A stretch of DNA of 64,000 nt from Climacteris rufus. Its lineage: Eukaryota > Chordata > Aves > Passeriformes > Climacteridae. The position numbers and the translations under genes are program-made. The notes under the pieces are model-generated. The model ran no database searches and had not been told where the DNA came from. It saw nothing but the letters and a program-made list of their open reading frames with translations. Numbering within the stretch: position 1 is the first letter of the stretch; each line of letters starts with the position of its first letter. Location of the stretch: NCBI GenBank assembly GCA_013398175.1, contig VZRZ01006844.1:276332-340331 (forward strand), given 5' to 3'. Below are positions 39,601 to 51,600 of the stretch, in pieces.

Positions 39601-42600
39601 GGTATGTATCTTTCTACCTTGTACTGTGCAGAAAATAGCAAAACATGTTATATTTTCATTTCAGGGACACTGCTTTTTTCTTTTTTTAATCCAAAAGTGA
39701 ATGTTAACTGTAGTTCATTGTTAACAGGTCATGTTTGGTAATTGTTTTTTGACACAGCTAAAATGCAAAAACACTCAGAAATCCTCTAGCAAGTGTTGAA
39801 CCCATCAAATTGTAAATTTACATTATTTTGAAATTGATATATGAAAGTGTGTTAGGAAATGAATTAGCAATTTTTCCTTATATATAAGGAATATATCCTG
39901 CTCTAACAAGTGAGCCAAATTTATTACAATATAAATATTTACAGTTCCCGGTTTCCATTGTATTTTCTTACATGTAGCTATTTAGTAAATATTATTTAAG
40001 AAACATTGCTTTAATTAACATTTCAACAGGAACTCTTCAGATATGAAGGAATTGATATACTTATTCCATTCATGAAGATGGAACCCAAGAAGTTATATAG
40101 TGGATTAGGCCACAACTTTCTCCTCTTCAGTGCACTCGACTGCTTGTGGTTAGTGAAGTATTTTAGCAGCAGTAACTCAGAAAAATGTCACGTCCTGTAT
40201 TTTTAGGTCTGCAATGCAATGGCCTTTCTCTGCACATATAGGCCTTTCTTCTATTTATAATGTATAAAAATCCTTCATAAAATTTAACTAAATAAAAATC
40301 ATGCTAAAGAAATTGAATATTCTGCATGTAAGGTTTTCTAAATATGGATTTCGTATGACAACCTAACTCCCCACAGAGTGGCCTCCTGACATGCAGAGTT
40401 ACTCAAGACTTTCTAAGACAGGCATATGGTTAGAATCTGTAAATAACTTCAGAGAAGTAAACAGAAGGCATGAATATTAGCAAAAAACTTTGTGACCATA
40501 AGAACTGTTTGTAATCTGGCTATATTGAGCTAGAAATATTTTAAAGATTGCCAATACCTAGGAAGAAAATAAAAAGTTAATTTGTTTTAAGGCAGAGGTT
40601 GATAAATACGTTGGAAACCAAATACGTTTGCTGAGAGAAAATACTGATACAGGAAATCTCTTTAGTTTCTCTATTAATGACCATAACTGAGGAAATAAGG
40701 AAGCAACAGCAACATGAGTGCTGGCTTTATGATGATTTTAATCTGGAGAAGCAAACTGTTGCTAAAAAAAAGTCTTGCTTGACTCACCCCCTTGATTTTG
40801 CTGGCAGAAATATTCACACCAGTCCTACAATAAACCAGATTAGTACATGATCTAGTTACATTTTAACCTCTTTTACTGAGTTAGTTTCAGTTCAAATACA
40901 TATTCTAATTCAATTCATTGTGAACCTGCCAAATTTCTTGGGCTGCTTCAGGGAAGGTGTGCCACCTGCAGGTGAAGAAAGAGCAGTCAAGCAGAGTATA
41001 TTTATTTATAGGAGTAAATGAAAAGGCACGTGAAACATGATTTTTCTACTCCCTGAAGGTATGAAGCATATTGCATATCAAATGATATGCAATTCAGCAA
41101 GATAAATGAGATGGTGGTAGAATGTTCTGAAGCACAAAAACTTTTCTACACAAGTGAAATTATTTCTGTTTAAGGTCCTGTATCATTGGATGTGACATTG
41201 CAGAGGACTATTTCATTGAAAGACAGGGCATTTTTCTCCTTCTGGATTTGTTGGCAGTAGGTATTTTTATTATTGGTGTCATAGAATGAAAGTGTAGGAA
41301 AACAACATGGAAAACTGCATTATTTTTGTTACAATATCCGCTACGACTGTTATAATACTGACCAGAAAAAATCAGTGTATTTATTTCCCTGAGACAGACA
41401 CAGATATCTGCTCAGAAATTATTGTATAGATTTTCCCTGTATCTTTTCTAAGTATTTGACAGAGGGAGTTTTTAATTTAACAAAATTATACTATTTTTCA
41501 AAAGAAAACTCAAACTATGCTCTTAGTTTGGATGACATCTCTGGTTAGAAAAGCACTTCAGCTCTTCATATTGAAGTTATTAATGGCAGGGTTAGTATAC
41601 ACTTTATGGTTTTAAAAGGTTTTATGTTTAAACTTACTTTGTACATGTGTTTTGTGTGTATAGCTACTTCTCTGGGTCCTGGACATAGAGCTGGCACAGA
41701 TGTTTCACCTCTTACAAAATAAAATGCACCTTCCATAGTTCATTCCCTCCTCATTCTTACTGTTTGTACTGTCAGCCCCTGATGTCCTTGCAATGCAAGG
41801 CTGCAGACCCTTAGAATCACAGAACCATGGAATGGCCTGGGTTGGAAGGGACCTTAAAGATCATCCAGTTCCAACCCCTCTGGCTGTGGGCAGGGGCACC
41901 TTCCACTGGACCAGGTGGCTCAAAGCCCCATCCAACCAGTCCCATCCAGCCTTCAGGGTTGGGACAGCCCCAGTTTCTCTGGGCAAGCTGTTCCAGTGCC
42001 TCACCAGCCTCAAGGAATTTCTTCCTAAGACATGATCTAAATCTACCCTCTTTCAGTTTGAAGCCCATGCCTCCTCTCAGCTGCTGCTAAAAGATCTGGC
42101 CACAACACAGGTGATGTGCTGTGTGGTCCTGCTCAGCCACTGCCTTCAGAATCTATTTCTTACAACAATAAATCTTGATAGCAGTACATTCTCCAGCATT
42201 TGATCCTGGAGGCATGTACACAAAACCTACTGTGTAATTCTACACACAGGAATGTGCATCTTATATGATCCTAGACTCATTCCCCTCACGTTCCTTGATT
42301 TATGGAACTTTGCCTAGCAGGATTCCAGAAACTTTAAGGATTTACAAGTTTATACATGAGTTTTGTGCAAATAGTAGCGATGAAAAGCTTGCGCTTAACT
42401 TGATTACATATTACACAATTTCTCTGAAGATGGGTATCACTGTGTTTTGAACAGTTTAAAACTTTTTTTTTACTTTTTCCTTGACCAAGTTAAAGGAAAA
42501 GAAACTGTGCAATATAATTCTTGGAATCTTGGTTGAATTTTGTGACAACCCTAAAACCACTTTGCACATCAGTACGTGGCGAGGGAAGAAACATCAGACA

Positions 42601-45600
42601 GCAGCTAACCTTCTAATACAGTTATGGAGGCAGGAGGAGTTGGATTTGGGAGTCAGACGTGATCGGTATGGAAGGATTGTTGGTAAGTTTTATGATGCAT
42701 GTGAAACTGTGAGCACTTCCACTTACTAAATAAAATAATGACATTATTTACTTTTGTAGTCTGAATCCTGATGAAAGTAAATAACAGCATTAATAGCTTT
42801 ACACTGTAATTCTTACTGAACCTAAAATATCTTCCATTTCATTTCTTCTCTATTTAATTTTATTTGTTAATTTATTTTCATTTTGTTCTTGGCAATATAT
42901 GGCATATTCTACATCAGCTGGGAATGAACCAAGTATTGAACAGAAGCTTGGCCAGCTTTTCTAATGCTGGACAGTTAAACTACTTAATTTCTTCCACAAA
43001 AGGCATTGTGGTTTGTTAGATGTTGTAAAAAGAAGTGAGTGCTGTTCTCATAACTTTTTGGTCCCGCTAATTAAAATATAATTTTCAAATTATGTTCAAA
43101 TTCCCAAGCTATCAGAATTATTCACATGGTGTCCACAAAGTAAGATGGATTTCCTCTAAGTTTGGGAACATACTACCACTTCATCTTTGCTTTTGTGTTT
43201 CTAAATCAATAGACATTAAGAGACCTATTGCTACCAGCTTCCAGAAACAGCAAAAGGTCATTCCCGTGCCTGCCAACTGTCCCAGCTTTGCCATCATGGA
43301 AATTTCAGAGAGCATACGGGCAAAAGTTTATTCATTATTTTGCAAGCTAGGTAAGACAAATGAATTCCCTTGTAAGTGTCATATTTGTCATTAAACTGAA
43401 CTTGTTCACTGGTGTGATCAATAAAGTCACTTTAGAAAAAAAAACAAGGTTAAAAAAAATTGTGATGCATCATCAACACTCTGTAATTAATAGATGCTTG
43501 GTTGTTCTGTTCTTAAAAGTCCCTCTTGTGGAAATTTCAAGACTTCCCCAGTTCTTTGCTGCCCCTACCACTAGGAAGAGTTTTCTTAGGACTAAACCTT
43601 AAATTTGCTTCTAATTCTCTGTAATTTGTTTTCCCACACACAATACCATATTCACATATTTTAGCACTTCTACATTTATTTTCCTAGATTTAGAAAAATG
43701 TACTCACTGATCTCATACTCTAACCTCTAGTTATTCTTTTATTTTCTGGAGTCTTTCCATTTCATTCAAATTGTTCTTGGTCTGTGGTGTACCAAAACTG
43801 AACATAGTATTCTGTCAGAAGCCTCACTGGCAAACAGTTATGTTATTCTACTCATTTTGTAAATAAACATTCAGACATGAATGTAGCAATTGCTGTATTC
43901 ATAGTGGCATGATACTGTTTTCTTATTCAACTTAGAGTCTTGTACAGTCATCTGCTGTCCTGGATTTGTACAGATAGCTATTCCTACATTTAGAATTTTT
44001 TGTTTGTTCTTACAGAATTCAATTATTCACTTTTAGGTAATTTTTCAGATTGGCAAGATTAATTTGCATTTTAATCTTTTCTTTCCAAGTGTGGCAGTCT
44101 CTCCTAATTCTTTGTTGTTTGCACACTGAATATGAGTACTCATTACACCCTTGTCTTAAAACCTAGACTGAAGTCAAGATAAGTGATAAATTTTTCCACA
44201 TCCATGAGATTTTTTTATCTGTTTGTAGACAAAAGTTAGATGTAAGTTTTCACTAATATTTTTTTTCGCTGTTACCATTTAGCTGCATAAACATTGTTTG
44301 TCTAATTATTTGTTTCAAGGGGTTTTTTTAGGCTTATTTTTGTTTTCATGTCTATCCTCCACAGGCTCAAAAATATTTAGTAATTGTTCTAGGATTGCTT
44401 CAGCCCATTCTCTGGGTAACCCAGAGAACAAACTGGTTTGAAAACATCCTTAATTTGTCTAATAATCTATACCTGGTTCCTCCCCTGTTGTAACTTCACA
44501 GCTAGATTCTTTACTAAAACATAAAGGCATACAATTTTCTTCTAGCTTTCTCCTATATTCACAGGTATCTTTTATGTTAGTTATATACATTGTACTGTCT
44601 CCTGTGAAGTACTGAAATTATATGAAAGTAGATAATAAAATATGGAAATATTTTAGAGGCTTTTCTCAGCAACTTCCTATTACTATTAAGCTCCATAACA
44701 GCCTGTAACATGATGATTTAGAAAAGCAGTGGTAAATGTCTTTATTTGTGGTATTTCTTAGCTTCAAAACACGATGTAATTATACTCTAGAGAGATGCTA
44801 CATTCCCAGTTACCACAGAGATGATATGGTGAAGTCTAGAAAGAGATTTGAGGGACTATATTTAGGTTTCTTTTTAATTAAGTGCAGTTATTATTTAGGG
44901 TGCAAAAATAGAAATTAATCATAGTCTCAGCAACCATACTTCTCTACCTTTTTCTTTTACATATATTGGAAACATATTTTTAAAAGCTGGAGTCATGATG
45001 CTCAAGGCATTAAGCAGAAGACAAAAGTCTACAAGATGGAGGGCACCCTCATTTCACAGCTTTGAAACAAAGCACTAATATAACTTTCCTGTTGGCTACT
45101 TTATAGTTAAAGCAAACTCTGTATGTGCTGCTGCTCTAGAAACTGTGATGTGTAGACTCAACTGTTTGTCTTTTTTAACAGAAATCAAACCCTTACCACA
45201 AAAGTGTAGAATCTTGGTCTGTCAAGTGATTGAAAGGATGACAGAGCCATTCATAAGTAAAGACTTTAGTACAGAGAGAATGTATCATGGAGAAACCGAG
45301 GTTTTTTATCAGCAAAAGCCTGCTCAGGATCAAGAGTGATCGACCGGTGTATGCGTGATGAAGATTTTGCATGTGATTATATGACAAATAAGATGCCATT
45401 TTTTAGAATGTTTTAAGATAGATTCATCATACTAATGTGATTAATATTCTTTTAGGTTTTGAAAATTTACCTGGCTTATCTGCTAAGGATTTTGTTACAC
45501 TTGCTATCATACAACATTATATTGACTTTAAAGTGAGTATTGTTCAACCAAATATTACTATTGTACCTGCATTCTCAAAAATAGCAAGTATGTCTCAGAA

Positions 45601-48600
45601 TACAACAAATAACCCTTCAAAAGCTGTCCTCTATGTCACAAGTCACCTGTAGTTTTGCAGATTGAAAGCCAGTATTTACCAGCAAAATAAACAATCCCAC
45701 TTCCAACATTGCATCAATCCCTAGATTGTTGCTTCATACTGCTATGAATATTTGTGACCATGCAGAAAATAAGACTAGAAACTAATGCTAGTTAAAAATA
45801 ACTCAGGAAAATATAGTTTTAACTGTTTGCCAGATCAAGACAAGAATGCACTAGGAGTAGGAAATCGGGGAAGGACTGAAGAGTTGGCCTGTGTCTTTGT
45901 GCAGTAAGGTCAGTTTAGGGGGGCAAATTACAAATTACATTAAATACACATTCTGATAAAGGTTTTTCTGTGCTTTCCTGTCTTTGTCCCCACATGCACT
46001 ATCCATCCATCCATTCTGTGTAAAATTAAGAATGATGTGCCTATAGGAAACTAGAACAGAATAACAAGCTTTGTGAGAGCTGTCCTGCTCAAAACATTCT
46101 TTAGTTTTATCCTACTTTTATGCTTAGGAACAAAGGCTGTGAGAGCTCGAAGTGTTCAGGAAATAAGCAAGACTCAATCTTTTGTTGATAATTCCAGCTT
46201 CCATTGATGTCTCATGTTGCAGTTTGCTCTAATAACATCTGCAGTTTGAGATTTTAAGAAGTATAGTAGGACCCAACACTTTGCTCTTGTAATTTGGTAT
46301 CCTGGAGCTATTTGTATTTCTTCTGAATTTCTCTAGTTATCAGCATTCTTGTTGTTCCTCTGTGGAATCAAATTTGGGCTTGGGAAGGCTTAGGGAGGCT
46401 TATCATAAATGAATTTGGCATAGTATTACTGAATTTTAACCTTGCATAAAAATTCTGGGAAGTCAAACAATAAGGAGAGAGATGCTTGCTCTGTTATATT
46501 TTGAATAATTGGAACTGAAAAATGAGATAAATATCAAATAGTGTGGTGTATGTTTCACACACAGGTTGGAGAAGTTTGGAGTGAAATATGTGCAGAACTA
46601 AAAGAAGAATTCAGGCCTGTTACACCAGATGAGGAAGTCTTGAAAGATGCTTCAAAGTTATCAGAAGATACTGGAAAAAAGGTTGCTGATCTGCAGACTG
46701 AAGTGCTTGAAAGTCAACATCGCCAAGAAATCCAAGAAGAGGAAAAAACATATAAAGAAGTAAGACAAGGACTATTTAAATAAGGGAAGCCCATGTAAGC
46801 CTTTTTGTCCATTTATTTGAAGATTTTCTTATTATATAATGTTGAGACTCCTGTACGTGTACACTGCTTGAAAATGTTTTAATCTGTCTCAACAGAAAAA
46901 TCTTAACTTTAAATTAAATTAGGTTAACCTCAGTCCTTCCAACTTGTATAATTTCCACAGTATTTAGAAAGCAACTTGAAAAATGAAGCACTATCATCAG
47001 TGATGCATCAGCAATGGGGTAATGGGAAATTATCATTATGTTACTATAGAGTTGCACCCATTGCAACTGTTGCACAGTTGTTCATCTGTAGCAGATAACA
47101 ATCCAAAGTACCTATTAGATCTACATGTGCTTCTTAAAAATGAAACATAAGTCTCTATTATAGGCTCCCTTGCTGAATATTCACGAGCTTTATTACTTAA
47201 GAAAGTAGGGCTTTGTGCTTCCCAGCATGCTGAGAATGAGAATGTATAGACATTTTCCAGCTTTGGTTATAAGGCAAATATTGGGTCATTTTGCTCATCT
47301 ATTGTCTTGCCCTCTCCTGCTCTCTGAGAAATAAGATCAGTCAGTCCTGTTGTCTAAAATGTCCTGCTAGTGTTTTTGAGGGATTGTCATTCATTATGAT
47401 AATAACACTTTTGTCACCTGAACTGATTTTATCTCTTTTATTCAGCATTTGAGAGTAAGAATATATAGAAAGTGTTCCTGAAAGAGCTGGGCCTCTTCCA
47501 ACATATGTGTCCATGTGTGTTGGAAGAGAGGAAAATCAGTTTGCAGAAAGTAAGCCTCTTTTTGTTTTTAAGGGCAGAGCATAAGTGAAGTTTTTAAAGG
47601 ACAAATACTTTACTACAACATAATCACCCAGTCTCAGGTGAGAGGGATGAGCTAAGGTAGCCAAAGGGGCATAGGTGAACATTCTTTTCAAACAGCATAA
47701 GCAATGAAATCAGAAGAGATCATGAGAATAGCATTGTGTTGCATCCTGTAAATCTCACTTGTATTACAGATCCAAGCTACTCGTACACAGAGAGAAATGG
47801 TAAATAAATCTTGGGAAAATTTCTTGACTCGGACATCAAACTTTGAGGCATTGAAGGTAAGAAAGTTGATGGAGAAAAAAATTCACATTCATGGTGTAGT
47901 TGTAACAATTGTGAAGTTCCAAACACATTTCTTCATGAATTATGAGGATCTTCATGAATTATGAGGATATTCAAGTAGAAGTGATAGTAAATTTTATATT
48001 CACACAGACATAGAAGAAGTAATCATAAAATGTATGGGGGAAAGTTACACAATCTTTGAGTCTTCTGACTGCAGTCACAAACTGGGGAATCAAAGTTGTC
48101 ATTTCCCAGTGAGGGGTGGGTGTATATATGTGTATTTCTTCTGAAACTATTGAAGCTGCAAGTCTATTCCTTCTTACTTTTCTTTATTTTTCCTAATACT
48201 TCATTCTCTTTTTTTTAGTATAGCAAACATCTTTCAAGATGGGAAATATTTTATGATGAAAGGAGTTTCTTCTAGCAATATTTGCAATTTCCCAGAAGAA
48301 CATAAAAATACTAGAGTCCTGGTTTGGCAACCAGACTTAAGTTGGAAAATGAATGAAATCAGACTTAAAAGAAAACCTTTGGCAGCTAAATTTAGTTTTT
48401 CTTAATTTCCCAAAGGAGTTGCAAAAGAGAACAATTTTATTTCTATGCAAGCACCTCCCTGGCCTGTGGAAATATCTATGTTAGAATTAGAAGTAAAAAG
48501 GGCCAGAAAAAAAGGTTTTGAGAACTACAGACTCGTTAGTTTTAACTGAGTCCCTGGGAAGCAGTTTTAGGCACATGAGGGAGAAGGAGATTGGCAATGG

Positions 48601-51600
48601 CTGTCATGAATTTACCAAGGACAAATCATGCCTTGCCAACATAGTTACCTTTTGTGATAAAATTATATGTTCTGGAGAAAGAGGAAGGTGGATGCCTATT
48701 CCTTGGATTTAGCAAGGTTTTCAACATGGTCTTATGTAGCCTTCTTGTATCAAAATGGGCAAATATGGACTAGACTACATACAGGTGGACTACAAGTTGG
48801 ATGCAAAACTGTCTTGACTGATGAGCTCTAAAGGACAGTGGTCAGTGATTAAAGTTTAACTAGTGGTCAGTTTTGAGTGATATTCCTAGGAGTTAATTAT
48901 AGGATTGATAACACAGGGTTGATTTAACACTTTCATTAATTACTTGGATATTGGATCAGTATCCATCCTCATCATGTTCAAGGTGTGAATGCCCCCTGGA
49001 AGTGTTCAAGGCCAGGTTGGATGGGGCTCTGAGCAACTTGGTCTGGTGAAAGGTGTCCCTGCCCACAGCATGGGAATTGGAACTAGATAAACTTTAGAGT
49101 CACTTCAAACCCAAACCACGCTATGACTGAGATTGTATAACACTGGGCTGGAGGAAGCAATCCACGTGCTGGGAGGTGGGGTTGCTGTTCGGAAGCTGCA
49201 TGGATGGGCTGACCAAAAGCTCACAAAGTTCAGGAAAAGCAAACGTGAAGTCCTTCACCTGGGATGTATTGAGGTTGTGTTGTGATGCCTCAGTACAGCT
49301 GGGTCTGCCTGGCGAGGTGGCCGTGTGCTGTGAGTGGAGTGAAAGCTGATCGTGAGGCAGCAGTGTGCTCTTGTGGCCATGCAGGCTCACAGCACCCACG
49401 GCTGCGTTGCACAGAACACAGCCCGCAGGGTTCCCTTCCCACCCGTGCAATGCCACGTCCACTTACTCTGTTGTCGGGTCCTCAGCGCAAGAAAGAGTCA
49501 CAAGCCAGAGGGAAGGTGTATTTACAGTTAAAGGCAAATAGAATTATAACCCCATTCGTTTTGTCATTTTGTTTGTCTATTTTACAGCAAGTGCAAATGA
49601 TACAACTAATTCAGATTAAAACAATTTTGCTTTTTTTCTGACTATCTTCAGAAAGCAAAAAGGCTTCAGGAAACAGCAATAGAGACTTCCAGATCTAAAG
49701 CAAAGATTCAAAATAAACCAGATCATTCTACTGATATTGAAAATCTCCATACAACAGTAAGTAATCCTTAATGACACTCTTTTATTTTCATCAATAGGTA
49801 ATGGTTTGAGGTTTATTCTGGCTGTATATGTGCTGCTGCTTATGCTTTCTTTAATAATGTTTATGTTGACAAGCTCCAAGTATATAAGAAAGAATCTGTA
49901 TCTTGTGCAAATCACCACTTCCCATTCTGACACATCCTTAGACAAGCAGTTGGTCAGAATGATTCAGATCTGCAGATTTCTCTGAAAAAGTGTGGGTAAG
50001 ATGGTCCCTACACTACATGACATGTACCTTTTGTGAGACAGCTGTTCATGAAAACCCTGCTGAGGTCAAGACCTCCTCCTTTCATTGTTGGGTACATCTG
50101 TGCAATCTCTGCTACATCCATAGAGGTATCCTTTATCAGTAACATGTCCCTGACTATCTGCAGATAAGCCACTTTGCATCTGGAGAAAACACTGTTTTTT
50201 TTCTCATTTCTATCAGTTAATTGAAGTGTGAGAAAATAAAAAGCCTTTGTTAAGATCTAACTCACACCAAACAGCATATTTAAATGTTGAGTTTTGACAA
50301 GGTATATTATGCCATGGGAGAATCCTCATTCTAGTCCTGTTTCTAAGCTAACTAGATTATTTCTGTGTAAGCATCACAGCTAAGGAGGATTTTAGGGGCC
50401 TAGTTTCTTGGTTGCTTATAAGTTACTCTCTGGTGAGGAAAAACAAAAAAGATAAACATGGGGTGCTGTTTTCAAACTTATATGAAGGCAAGAGATTCTA
50501 TTATCATGGGCTCTTTGACATGAATGAATAATGACAATTAAGGTTGCTGCAGCTTGAAAAAGAAAAGACAACTTCATGTTTGATGTGAAGAAAAAGAGAG
50601 GAGCTTAATAGGAAGCAAGGGGATTGTCTCAGAGTGCTCGACCAAGATTTTTCTCACTTTATCCTAAACTCCAGAAAGATATGGAGGGAAACATCTGTGA
50701 ATGCAAGATGAAGTGGGCTGGAAAAATTATTTAGGTACTTGCATAAATAACAGTGAGACTGTTAAACAGCAATATTTTTCCAGAAAGTATCTTAAAATTT
50801 TTTATATCAACATAAGTAATCTGGAAATTGTTAGTGGAGAGAAATATATTGTTAGATTTTATTTTAAAGGCTTGAACCTCAAGCCAAGATTGTCCATATC
50901 TTTGAGGGAGAGGATTTAACTACCTTCATGGTTCTATAATCAATATTTCAATAGCTGTAGATAAAAACAAGGAGAAGGTTAGTCCATTTTGCAGAACAGG
51001 TATATTGAGAAAATGAATATAGCAGCAGCATCATATAAAACTCCTTGGGTACATTGCTTAGGAGAATTACAAATGACAAATACGGCTGGAAATTTTTTAA
51101 TGCAATGATCTTTATCTCTGCTCTCTGCCAAACACCCTTAGCAGGGAGAGATGAAGATTGAGCTCATTGTTGCAAACCAGTCAAGGTCAAGCAATCAAAC
51201 GTGTGAGCCACATGCACTCAAAGAGTTGCATTTTTGTTTTAGTAGGTCATGGTTAGAAGACAGAGCTGTCACTCAGGCATATTTATTCCAAGACCTGAAC
51301 CTATTTAGTATAAAGAGTAGTAATGAATGTGGAAAGAAAGGTCTCTGTCAGTCTTGGAGATTTCCTGGAGTAGTAGTTATATGAAATTGCATTCTGAAAG
51401 AAAGAGGGCCTGTTCCTTTTTTTTTCCTTTGAAGTAATAAGTAATAATGTATAGTGAAATTCTGAGGTCAAAAACTGTGGCTGATATTCTATACAAATCC
51501 AAATAATGTTGTACAGCAAACTGCTATTGGAATAAAGGCGTGATTTTCTTTTTTTCAATTCATAATATCAGACATGAAGGCAGAAAAGCAGAGCACATAA

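Noticed and set aside
49121..49641. Frames of 113 and 119 codons on opposite strands
   Set aside because: They overlap decayed CR1 sequence and read no intact CR1 protein.
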